From: Devosia salina
Lineage (GTDB): Bacteria; Pseudomonadota; Alphaproteobacteria; Rhizobiales; Devosiaceae
Assembly (NCBI RefSeq): GCF_019504385.1
Contig: NZ_CP080590.1
Location: 2,088,001-2,152,000, forward strand
Length of the DNA: 64,000 nt
Direction of reading: 5' to 3'
The notes beneath the pieces are model-generated. The model worked only from the letters and a program-made list of their open reading frames with translations. It was not told where the DNA came from and ran no database searches. The translations under genes were made by a program, and so were the position numbers. Below are positions 45,052 to 53,625 of this stretch, one piece after another (position 1 is the stretch's first letter; each line of letters begins with the position of its first letter).

Positions 45052-45990
45052 TTGAACCTGAGATCGCTGCGCATCTTCCGCCGCATCGTCACGCTCGGAT
45101 CGCTTGCGCAGGCGTCGCGCGAGCTCAACATCTCCCCTTCGGCAGCGAGTCGGCTGATTTCCCTGCTGGAATCCGAGCTGGGCCTGGTGCTCTTTGCCCG
45201 TCACAAGCGCCGCCTGGAGCTCACCGAGGAAGGTGACCGCTTCTATCGCGAGACCGAGCATATCCTGCGCGGTCTCGATGAAATGAGCGCGGTGTCGCGC
45301 GATATCCGCCAGCAGACCAACAATCGGCTGCGGCTCGTCACCGCTGCGCCGCTCGCCATGGGCGTCATTGCACCAACTCTGGCGCTCATGCGCCGGAAAG
45401 GAATGGAATTCGAATGCGACATCAATGTCGAGACGCGCTTCGGCATCGAAAGCAAGGTGGCCGCGCGGGCGTTTAATTTCGGGATCATCTCGGTGCCCCT
45501 GGAAAACGCCATTGTCGAGCTGACCGTCGAGCCGTTCCTCGAAGCGCGTGTTGGGGTCCTCATGCGGGCGGACCATCCGCTGGCCGCTCGAGAAAGCATC
45601 GAACCCGAAGACCTGGTCAACCAGCCCATTGTTGCCCTTCACAAGGGTCAAAGGTGGCGCGACCGCATGGACGAGGTGTTTTCAGGGGCGGGGCTAGCGC
45701 CGCCTGTCCCCATCGAAACCACGTCGACGCCGGTGGTCACGCAACTGGTGCGCGATGGGCTCGGAGCGACCATTGTCGATAGAGTCTGCGGCCGAATACT
45801 TCCCGGAGAGCCGCTTGTGCTGCGACCCCTGGCGCATGAGCGCTGGGTTACCTATGCAACCATCCACCCGCGGGGGCCCCGCCCGGCCCTCGAACGCGAT
45901 TTCGTGCAAAGCATGCGCGATTTTGTTGTCGCGGAGCGACAGTCAACCCCCGACATCGCCGACAGTCTCCGCCTGATCACTCACACCTAG
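45052..45990 (+). CDS. LysR-family transcriptional regulator
   Basis: 312 aa; TTG start with AGGAGG eight bases upstream. N-terminal LysR winged helix (LRIFRRIVTLGSLAQASREL, then NISPSAASRLISLLE), followed by an effector-binding type-2 periplasmic fold. It is the last gene of the plus-strand run and 33 bases after the flavin reductase, so it is likely the local regulator of the import and lyase genes. Confidence 0.9.
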   Translation: MNLRSLRIFRRIVTLGSLAQASRELNISPSAASRLISLLESELGLVLFARHKRRLELTEEGDRFYRETEHILRGLDEMSAVSRDIRQQTNNRLRLVTAAPLAMGVIAPTLALMRRKGMEFECDINVETRFGIESKVAARAFNFGIISVPLENAIVELTVEPFLEARVGVLMRADHPLAARESIEPEDLVNQPIVALHKGQRWRDRMDEVFSGAGLAPPVPIETTSTPVVTQLVRDGLGATIVDRVCGRILPGEPLVLRPLAHERWVTYATIHPRGPRPALERDFVQSMRDFVVAERQSTPDIADSLRLITHT

Positions 45991-46260
45991 GCTATGTCAG
46001 GTGTGGCGAGGAGCAGATCGATCGATCACTGCCCCGCCCCCAACTGCCCGCTTTTGCAAAGGCCGACCCAGGCGCTCCCGCAGGCGGCGCCGCTGTAGCT
46101 TTCCGGCTGCGCACGGTGTTACCACTTTGGACTTGGCAGCGGGCAGTCGCAATGCCCATGAGGGCTCGGGGAATGTCCAACAACGCTTCCGTGCTGTCCC
46201 CAGCGCCGCGGCGAACTCGATCCCCTGCCCCAACCCGACGGGCAGCCAAGTCGGCGGGGG

Positions 46261-47562
46261 CTAGTTCAGCAGACCCGCGGCCCTGGGTAACCATAGCACC
46301 AATTCGGGCACGTAGGTGATGAGCATGAGAATGCCCACCAGCATGGCGATATGCACCCACACTTCGCGGATCATCTCGCCAAGCGGAATGCCGTTAATGG
46401 CCTTGATGATGTAAAGCAGTATGCCATAGGGCGGGGTGATCAGCCCGATCATCATGTTGAAGACGACGACCACGCCGAAATGGTGCAGGTCGATGCCCAG
46501 GGCCGCCGCTGTGGGGATGAAGAGCGGCGTTATCACCAGCATGATGGTGGAAACATCGAGAAAGCACCCGAGCAGCAGATAGAGGATGTTGACCAGCAGC
46601 AGGAAGGTCCACTGGTTCATCTCGAAGCTCACGAGGAACTCGTAGAGCATTTGCGGCACGCGTTCGATGGTGATGGCATAGTTGAAGACGAAAGCGCCGC
46701 CCAGCACCAGGGTCACCACGGCAGTGGTCTTCACGGTCTCGCGCACCACGGCGTAGAATTCCGCCCAGGTCAGGCTGCGATAGGCGACCACGGCCAGCAC
46801 CAGCGCATAGAAGGCCGACACGGCTGCCGCCTCGGTGGGGGTGAAGGCACCCGAATAGATGCCGCCGAGCAGGATGACCGGCATCATCAGCGGCGGCACC
46901 GCGCGCAGGATGATGACTGGATAGAGACCCCATGGAATGGCGGCTTCAACCGGGAATTTGCGCCTGATGGCCACGGCCTGCACGAAGACGCATTGCACCA
47001 GCACCACGATCAGCGCCGGCACGACGCCAGCCAGGAACAGCACGCCCACCGAGGTGGAGGAGATCAGGGCATAAAAGACCAGCGGAATGGAGGGCGGAAA
47101 GATCGGCCCGACCACGGCGGTTGCGGCGGTTAGCGCCCCGGCAAAACCGCGCGGATAGCGGTCCTTCTCGATCATCATGCCGGTCACGACCTTGCCCACG
47201 CCTGCGGCGTCGGAAATGGCCGAGCCGCTCATGCCCGAAAAGATCAGCGAGGTGATGACGTTGACTTGGGCCAGCCCGCCCGGGAGGCGGCCCACCATGG
47301 CCAGGGAGAATTTGAGCAGGCGCTCGGTGATCTTGCCCGATTCCATAATGTTGGCGGCAAATATGAAGAGCGGCACCGCCAGCGCGACGAAATTGCCAAA
47401 GACGCCATTGAGCACGTTCTCGGCGGCCAGGCCCACATCGCGGCCGGAGACAACAAGATAGAAGATGGAGGCGACGATCATCGAGATCGAGAAGGGCAGG
47501 CCGGAGGCCGTGATCACGATCAGCAGGATGACGAGAATGGGAAGGGCGTAATCCGCCAGCAT
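46261..47562 (-). CDS. dctM: TRAP transporter large permease (DctM)
   Basis: 433 aa with about twelve to thirteen hydrophobic helices and DctM hallmarks such as SGMSGSAISDAAGVGKV and FPPSIPLVFYAL. Third gene of a dctPQM operon on the minus strand. AAGGAGG precedes the ATG at 47562. It couples organic-acid import to a sodium or proton gradient. Confidence 0.93.
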   Translation of the reverse strand: MLADYALPILVILLIVITASGLPFSISMIVASIFYLVVSGRDVGLAAENVLNGVFGNFVALAVPLFIFAANIMESGKITERLLKFSLAMVGRLPGGLAQVNVITSLIFSGMSGSAISDAAGVGKVVTGMMIEKDRYPRGFAGALTAATAVVGPIFPPSIPLVFYALISSTSVGVLFLAGVVPALIVVLVQCVFVQAVAIRRKFPVEAAIPWGLYPVIILRAVPPLMMPVILLGGIYSGAFTPTEAAAVSAFYALVLAVVAYRSLTWAEFYAVVRETVKTTAVVTLVLGGAFVFNYAITIERVPQMLYEFLVSFEMNQWTFLLLVNILYLLLGCFLDVSTIMLVITPLFIPTAAALGIDLHHFGVVVVFNMMIGLITPPYGILLYIIKAINGIPLGEMIREVWVHIAMLVGILMLITYVPELVLWLPRAAGLLN

Positions 47563-47584
47563 GAGGGCCTCCTTGCAGGCGGGG

Positions 47585-48076
47585 TCAGAGATGGCGGCGC
47601 CAGTTCCGGCCCATTAGGCCGATAAGGCGATGGAGCCCCTGCCCTGCAAAAGACACCAGGAACACGAGGTAACAACCATAGATCCATTCCATGGGCAGGC
47701 GCAGCACCGGCGAATTCTTGCGGGTCAGAAAGGCCAGGTAGTCGACCGTGTGGGGAATGAGCAGGCCGAAAGCCAACAGCAGCACCGCCATCGCGAAGAT
47801 GGCCGATAGTCGCCGCCCGCTCTCGGGGAGGAAGTCGTAGAGCACGTCGAACGAGACATGCTCCTTGATGCGCACCATGAAGGCCGCCGCCCAGAAGACC
47901 GCCCAGATGAAGGCGACCATGACGAACTCTTCAGTCCAGGCGAGCGGCCGGTTCATGACATAGCGCATGAAGACCTGGACGATGAAGCCGCCGAAAGCCG
48001 CCACGAAGAACAATACGCCGAGCGTGTCGGCAATCCTGCGCAGGGTGGGCAAAAGGGACTTGAGGCTTTCTGTCAT
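47585..48076 (-). CDS. dctQ: TRAP transporter small permease (DctQ)
   Basis: 163 aa with four membrane helices and the DctQ core (MRYVMNRPLAWTEEFVMVAF). Lies between dctP and dctM. It links the substrate-binding protein to the large permease. Confidence 0.92.
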   Translation of the reverse strand: MTESLKSLLPTLRRIADTLGVLFFVAAFGGFIVQVFMRYVMNRPLAWTEEFVMVAFIWAVFWAAAFMVRIKEHVSFDVLYDFLPESGRRLSAIFAMAVLLLAFGLLIPHTVDYLAFLTRKNSPVLRLPMEWIYGCYLVFLVSFAGQGLHRLIGLMGRNWRRHL

Positions 48077-48108
48077 CGTGTCGTCCAGGTCAGGCGGGGT
48101 TCTGGCTA

Positions 48109-49110
48109 TCAGGGGGCCAGTTCATTGATGCGGTCAACCCAGCCTTCGGGCCAGAGCGCGGCGCGTTCCGAATTCAGGTAATAGTCCTGGACATGGGTGC
48201 GGAAGGCGTCGACATCGGGGGTGGTGACAGTCAGGCCTTCGCTCTCGAAGAAGGCCACAAGGCGATCTTCCTCGGCGATGCGGGCCTGGTTGTTCCAGTC
48301 ACAGGCCGCCACGGCCGCTTCGGTCATCTTGGCCTTTTCGTCGTCGGTCAGCTGTTCCCAGGTCTGGTTGTTGACCACCATGGGCAGACCGTCGACCAGG
48401 TGGCTGGTGAGGGTGATCTGCTCGGTTACCTCGTAGAACTTGGCGGCATCGACCGTGGGCAAGGGATTGTCCTGGGCGTCAATGGTGCCGGTCTGGAGGC
48501 CGAGATAGACTTCTGAAAATGGCAGCGGGGTGGGGTTGGCGCCCAGGGCTTCGCCCAGGAAGAGCCAGCTTTCGGCGCCCGGCATGCGCAGCTTGACGCC
48601 GGCGAGGTCCGCGGGGGTCTGCACGTCGCGTGCGCTGCGCAGGTTAAGCTGGCGGGTGCCCAGATAGCAGGCATCCAGGATTTGCAGGCCCATCTCATCG
48701 GAGACGCGCTGCTTGAACTCGGCACCGATATCGCTTTCCAGCACGGCCCGGTAATGCTCCGGGCTCTGGAACAGATAGCCGGCGGTGAACAGACCGAATT
48801 CGGGAATGGCGTCGGCGATCAGCTGGAAGGCGACATAGGCCATTTCGGCATTGCCGCGCTGGAGCGCATCGAGATCGGCGTTCTGACCAAACAGGGCACC
48901 AGAGTCATAGAGCTGGATATCATAGCGGCCCGGCGAAAGCTCCTCGAGCTTGTCGGCAAAGACCTTCATGGCCTGGGTGTGCAGGTCCGTAGGCACAGAC
49001 ACGGTGGTGAACTTGAGTTCCAGCTTGTCCTGGGCGAAGGCGGGCGCTGCCATCAGGGTGGCGAGTGCAGTAGCGGTCATGGCGACCAAGGCGGTGTACT
49101 TAAGGGTCAT
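48109..49110 (-). CDS. dctP: TRAP transporter substrate-binding protein (DctP)
   Basis: 333-aa periplasmic receptor with a signal peptide ending AFAQ (residue 26). The conserved Arg that binds the carboxylate lies in GVKLRMPGAESW (near 170), and the FSEVYLGLQTGTIDAQDNPL block follows. TRAP substrates are organic acids such as dicarboxylates or sugar acids. GGGAGGATCG precedes the ATG. Divergent from the DapA-like gene with twin palindromes between them. Confidence 0.93.
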   Translation of the reverse strand: MTLKYTALVAMTATALATLMAAPAFAQDKLELKFTTVSVPTDLHTQAMKVFADKLEELSPGRYDIQLYDSGALFGQNADLDALQRGNAEMAYVAFQLIADAIPEFGLFTAGYLFQSPEHYRAVLESDIGAEFKQRVSDEMGLQILDACYLGTRQLNLRSARDVQTPADLAGVKLRMPGAESWLFLGEALGANPTPLPFSEVYLGLQTGTIDAQDNPLPTVDAAKFYEVTEQITLTSHLVDGLPMVVNNQTWEQLTDDEKAKMTEAAVAACDWNNQARIAEEDRLVAFFESEGLTVTTPDVDAFRTHVQDYYLNSERAALWPEGWVDRINELAP

Positions 49111-49217
49111 TTCGATCCTCCCTCTCGATGGGTGCGGCTCACTTCCTCCTCTCCGGCATCAGTTCGCCAGCGAAAGTGTCCGCTTGTTTTGACGGCTGGA
49201 CTTTGCAGCAGGAAACG

Positions 49218-49256
49218 ACTGATGTAAACAGTGATGTGATAACTGATTGTATCAGT
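49218..49256. promoter_or_regulatory. Twin 15-bp palindromes between dctP and the DapA-like gene
   Basis: ACTGATGTAAACAGT (49218-49232) and ACTGATTGTATCAGT (49242-49256) start 24 bp apart in the 180-bp divergent promoter region. The second is a perfect inverted repeat (ACTGAT/ATCAGT, 3-bp spacer). The GntR regulator encoded at 50228 is the obvious candidate to bind them and control both directions. Confidence 0.6.
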
Positions 49257-49289
49257 GTGCTGACAAGGCCCATACGGAGGACTAAACCC

Positions 49290-50204
49290 TTGGCAAATTC
49301 AGACCTTTCCGGAATCATTTGCGCATCGGTGACGCCGGTCAGCCCGCAATTTTCAATTGATGCGGGGCGTCTGGCCATGCATTGCACCCGACTTCTGAGC
49401 CAGGGGTGCAGCTTCGTTTCGACCTTCGGCACTACCGGCGAGGGGGCTTCGTTCTCCACCAATGAGAAGATCGCCGCGCTGCGGGCCCTAGCCGATGCCG
49501 GTGCGGACATGCGCAGCCAGATTCCCTCGGTAATGACGCCCAGCAGCGACGAAGCGGGTCGCATGATTGCCGAGATCGCGGCACTCGGCTGCCGGGGCGC
49601 GCTGGTACTGCCGCCCTTTTATTACGCCAGCGCCAGCGAGGAGGGCATCGTCGCCTTTTTCGAGAGGGCGCTGGAGCGGGCGGGCCATCCCGATCTCGAC
49701 ATCCTCCTCTACAATATCCCGCAATTCTCGCGCATCACCTTCACGCCGAGCCTGGTCCGCAAGCTGATCGCGCGGTTTGGCGACCGGATCGTGGGCATCA
49801 AGGATTCCACCGGGAAGCTGGAAAGCGGCGTGGAACTGGCCGAGGGCTTTCCGCAGCTGTCGATCTTTACCGGCGATGACCGCGTCCTGCCCAGTCTTCT
49901 GGCACGGGGCGGCGCCGGCATGATCGGCGGCATGCCCAACGTGTTCAGCAAGGATCTGCGCGCGCTCTACGAGGCGCCCGGTGCCGAAGGCTCGGCCCCG
50001 CTCAAGGCCAATGCCGCCACCCGCATCGAAGCAGTGGATGGCAATGGCGCGCTGCTTGCCCTCAAGGCCGTGCTTGCCGCATTCTACAAGGACAAGGAAT
50101 GGGCCCGTGCTATGCCGCCACTGATGGCGCTGGCGCCGGAACGAGCCAGTGTGGTCTTTGATGCCATCGAGGGCACCGGGTTTGCGGTGCGGACCGCCGC
50201 CTGA
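49290..50204 (+). CDS. DapA-family aldolase/hydratase (dihydrodipicolinate synthase-like)
   Basis: 304 aa from the TTG at 49290, which has GGAGG nine bases upstream. Class I aldolase TIM barrel: GTTGE (47-51), Tyr141 in YNIP and the Schiff-base Lys171 in VGIKDSTG. Catabolic placement next to TRAP and glycosidase genes suggests a sugar-acid or keto-acid aldolase/dehydratase rather than lysine biosynthesis. Confidence 0.88.
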   Translation: MANSDLSGIICASVTPVSPQFSIDAGRLAMHCTRLLSQGCSFVSTFGTTGEGASFSTNEKIAALRALADAGADMRSQIPSVMTPSSDEAGRMIAEIAALGCRGALVLPPFYYASASEEGIVAFFERALERAGHPDLDILLYNIPQFSRITFTPSLVRKLIARFGDRIVGIKDSTGKLESGVELAEGFPQLSIFTGDDRVLPSLLARGGAGMIGGMPNVFSKDLRALYEAPGAEGSAPLKANAATRIEAVDGNGALLALKAVLAAFYKDKEWARAMPPLMALAPERASVVFDAIEGTGFAVRTAA

Positions 50205-50227
50205 TCATCCGATCCATGGAGGGGAGT

Positions 50228-50911
50228 ATGGCCCGTTCGTCCAGCATAGCCGAACCATTGGGCACCGCACCGGCCTCGGTGAAGAAGGCGGCCTATGAGC
50301 GCTTCCAGCAGGAATTGCTCGCCGGGCGGCTGCGCCCGGGCCAGGTGGTGTCTCAGCGCGAACTGGTGCAGACGCTGGATCTGTCCATCGGCGCATTGCG
50401 GGAATTGCTGCCGCGCCTGGAGGCCGAGGGCTTGCTCAATGTGATGCCGCAGCGCGGCATCCAGATCACCACCATCGACCTGCCCATGATCCGCGACGCC
50501 TACCAGATGCGGATGGCTTTCGAGCGCGAGGCTACGCTCTACGCCGTTGACCGCATGCCGGACGAAATGATCGAAGAGCAGAAGCGGCTGCACCTGGAAA
50601 TTCTCGAACGGCTCAAGGTCGAGCGCAGCACCGCATTCTTCGAGGAAAGCCAGGACGTGGATTCGCGTTTCCATGAAATGCTCATCGGCTTCACCGAGAA
50701 CGAGCTGTTGGTGCAGGCCTATGACGTGAACTCGATCCGGGTGCGGTTGATCAAGCTCGACCGTATCACGCTGAGCGCCACGACCCTGCCGGCGGCCTTT
50801 GGCGATCACCTGGCCATTATCGAGGCCATTCTGGAACGCGACCGTAACAAGGCGGCCGCGGCCATGGAAGCCCATATCCGCAATGCGCGGGAACGGGCGC
50901 TGGCCCTCTAG
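50228..50911 (+). CDS. GntR-family (FadR/VanR-like) transcriptional regulator
   Basis: 227 aa from the ATG at 50228, with GGAGGGG just upstream; an ATG at 50216 is too close to it. Winged helix with LRPGQVVSQRELVQTLDLSI and LPRLEAEGLLNVMPQRGIQI, then an all-helical FCD effector domain that binds metal-coordinated carboxylates (DVDSRFHEMLIG, FGDHLAIIEAIL). Likely senses an intermediate of the pathway and controls dctPQM and the DapA-like operon. Confidence 0.9.
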   Translation: MARSSSIAEPLGTAPASVKKAAYERFQQELLAGRLRPGQVVSQRELVQTLDLSIGALRELLPRLEAEGLLNVMPQRGIQITTIDLPMIRDAYQMRMAFEREATLYAVDRMPDEMIEEQKRLHLEILERLKVERSTAFFEESQDVDSRFHEMLIGFTENELLVQAYDVNSIRVRLIKLDRITLSATTLPAAFGDHLAIIEAILERDRNKAAAAMEAHIRNARERALAL

Positions 50912-50945
50912 CGCCCCATCCGCCGCCCTCTTAGCGAGTATAAAG

Positions 50946-53612
50946 GTGACTGCCTTGCGTCCCGTCGCGCTCCGCTGCGAGCACCAGACCGCCCCCATGG
51001 GCCTCAACCGCCCCCACCCGCGTTTCGACTGGGCGCTGGAAGGGGAAGGCCATGAGCGAAGCCAGACCGCCTATCGGCTGATGGTGCGTGCGGGGGAGGC
51101 AATGCTGTGGGACAGCGGCAAGGTCATGTCCGCACAGACCCGGCAGGTCGAGTATGCCGGACCCGCGCTGGTGTCGGACCAGGCCCTGGACTGGACCGTG
51201 ATGGTCTGGGACGAGGCCGGCACGCCCTCGGACTGGGCCGAAGCTGGACACTTGTTCACCGGGCTGATGCAGCAGAGCGACTGGCAGGCCGACTGGATTG
51301 CCCGCTATTTCGTGCTTCCCGCCGGGCGGGAGGCGCCGGCCGACAATCCCTATGACAATCGCTGGCAGGCCCGCCCTGCCGACCATTTCCGGCGTGATTT
51401 TTCCACGCCTGATAAACCCGTGCGCGCCACAGCTTATGTGACGGCGCTGGGACTCTATGAGCTCTATCTCAACGGCGCCCGCGTCGGCGATGCGGTGATG
51501 GCGCCGGGCTGGACCGATTATCACCAGCGGGTGGAGTATCAATCATACGACGTGACCGATCTGGTGCGTTCGGGCGCCAATGCCCTGGGCGCGCTCCTTG
51601 GCGAAGGTTGGTATTCGGGCCGGGTCGGGCACAATCAGCGTCGCGCCGGCAATCATTATGGCGGGCGGCCAGCCCTCCTCTGCCAATTGCATCTCGAATA
51701 TGCCGACGGGCGGATCGAGCGCATCCTGAGCGACGCAGATTGGCGCACCGTACAGGGTCCGGTCTGCTACAGCGATTTTCTCATGGGCGAGCTCTATGAC
51801 GCGCAGCTGGAGATGCCGGGCTGGGCCCAACCGGGCTTTGACGATGCGCGTTGGCAACCGGTGGAGGTGTTCACGCCCGAGCCGCGCGCGCCGCGCCTCG
51901 AAGCCGCCCGCGCCCCGCAAGTGCGCGAGACCGTGCGCTTCCCGGCGCGCTTTCTGCATCGGGCAAGAACCGGCGGTCATGTCCATGACCTGGGCCAGAA
52001 CATTGCTGGTTATGTCCAGCTTGAGGTTCAGGCCAGATCAGGCGACCGTTTCACCCTGCGCCATGGCGAAATGCTCGACGCCCAGGGTGAACTCTATGTC
52101 GCCAATCTGCGCCATGCCGTGGCCGTGGACCACTATATCGCCAGGGGCCATGGCTGCGAAAGGTTCAAGCCACGCTTTACCTTCCATGGCTTCCAGTTCG
52201 TTGAACTGACCTTGCCCGATGGCGTCTCGCCCGACGATGTGACGCTGACCGGCATTGCCATCCACAATGACCTGAACATCGCCGGGTCGCTGCGGACCGG
52301 TTCGGATATGGTCAACAAGTTGATCGCCAATATCGAATGGAGCCAGCGCGACAATTTCCTTTCCGTGCCCACCGATTGTCCGCAACGCGACGAGCGGCTG
52401 GGTTGGAGTGCCGATGCGCAAGTGTTTTGGAAGACCGCGGGCTATGGCATGGACGTCTCGGCCTTTCTCGAAAAATGGTTCGAGGACATTGCCGAGGCCC
52501 AGTTGCCCGACGGCGCCTTTACCGATATTGCCCCCTCGCGCCCGCTCAACCCCTATCGCCAGTCGGCCCAACCCGGTGCTCCCGGCTGGGGTGATGCGCC
52601 CGTCATTCTCGCCTGGCAGCATTGGCTGCGCTATGGCGACAGGGCGCTGGTCGAAAGGCACTTCGACCGGCTGGTGGCCTGGCTGAGGCACATTGCCGAC
52701 GCCAATCCCGATCACCTGCGGGTCAACGCCGTCTACAACAATTACGGCGACTGGCTGAGCGTCGGCCCGGCCTCGGACCGCACCATGGTGGCCACCGCCT
52801 ATTGGGTGCATGTAGCCGATTTGATGGCCAAGCTTTCCGCCGTGGTCGCACGCAGCGAATTGGCCCGCTACTATGAGGATCAGGCGCGCGCGGTGCGGCA
52901 GGCCTTCATAAAAGCCTTTGTCGACGATGATGGCCGCATCACAGGCGACACCCAGACCGCCTATCTGCTGGCGCTCGATTTCGCCGTGCTCCCAACCGAC
53001 CTGCATGCCAAGGCTGCGGGGCACCTGCTGCGCAAGCTCGAAGAGGCGAACGGGCATCTACAGACCGGGTTCCTGGGCGTGAAGCATCTCTGCCCGGTAC
53101 TGAGCGATATCGGCGCGCCGGAACGGGCCTATGACCTGCTGCTCAACCAGAGCTATCCCAGCTGGGGCTTTTCCATTGCGCAGGGGGCCACCACCATCTG
53201 GGAACGCTGGGATGGCTGGACCCAAGACAAGGGCTTCCAGAGCGTCAACATGAACTCGTTCAATCATTATGCCTATGGCGCGGTGGGCGAGTGGCTCTAT
53301 GCCCGCGTTGCCGGCATCGATTGGGACGAGACCGATCCGGGCTATTCGACCATTGCCATGCGGCCGCTGTTCGATCCCCGACTGGGCTGGCTCGAGGCGC
53401 ATTACGACGCGCCCACCGGAAGGGTCGAAAGCACCTGGCGCATAGAGGGTAGCCTCGTCACCTGGACCTTCTCCATCCCGCCCAATTGCGCGGGCCGTAT
53501 CGCCTTGCCCCGGCCGGTGCTCACGCTCATAGCGGGCGACAGGCCCCTGCCCGTTCCCGGCGCCAGCTTCACCCTCGGCTCCGGCCGCTACACCATTACC
53601 CTTTCGCTCTGA
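50946..53612 (+). CDS. Alpha-L-rhamnosidase (GH78)
   Basis: 888 aa from the GTG at 50946; there is no strong ribosome site and the frame is open upstream into the GntR gene. GH78 architecture: N-terminal beta domains, then the (alpha/alpha)6 barrel with the hallmark VPTDCPQRDERLGWSADAQV (near 475-495) containing acidic catalytic residues, and a C-terminal beta sandwich. No signal peptide, so intracellular: it would cut rhamnose from imported glycosides such as flavonoid rutinosides or pectin side chains. Confidence 0.9.
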   Translation: MTALRPVALRCEHQTAPMGLNRPHPRFDWALEGEGHERSQTAYRLMVRAGEAMLWDSGKVMSAQTRQVEYAGPALVSDQALDWTVMVWDEAGTPSDWAEAGHLFTGLMQQSDWQADWIARYFVLPAGREAPADNPYDNRWQARPADHFRRDFSTPDKPVRATAYVTALGLYELYLNGARVGDAVMAPGWTDYHQRVEYQSYDVTDLVRSGANALGALLGEGWYSGRVGHNQRRAGNHYGGRPALLCQLHLEYADGRIERILSDADWRTVQGPVCYSDFLMGELYDAQLEMPGWAQPGFDDARWQPVEVFTPEPRAPRLEAARAPQVRETVRFPARFLHRARTGGHVHDLGQNIAGYVQLEVQARSGDRFTLRHGEMLDAQGELYVANLRHAVAVDHYIARGHGCERFKPRFTFHGFQFVELTLPDGVSPDDVTLTGIAIHNDLNIAGSLRTGSDMVNKLIANIEWSQRDNFLSVPTDCPQRDERLGWSADAQVFWKTAGYGMDVSAFLEKWFEDIAEAQLPDGAFTDIAPSRPLNPYRQSAQPGAPGWGDAPVILAWQHWLRYGDRALVERHFDRLVAWLRHIADANPDHLRVNAVYNNYGDWLSVGPASDRTMVATAYWVHVADLMAKLSAVVARSELARYYEDQARAVRQAFIKAFVDDDGRITGDTQTAYLLALDFAVLPTDLHAKAAGHLLRKLEEANGHLQTGFLGVKHLCPVLSDIGAPERAYDLLLNQSYPSWGFSIAQGATTIWERWDGWTQDKGFQSVNMNSFNHYAYGAVGEWLYARVAGIDWDETDPGYSTIAMRPLFDPRLGWLEAHYDAPTGRVESTWRIEGSLVTWTFSIPPNCAGRIALPRPVLTLIAGDRPLPVPGASFTLGSGRYTITLSL

Positions 53613-53625
53613 AACGAGACCATAA

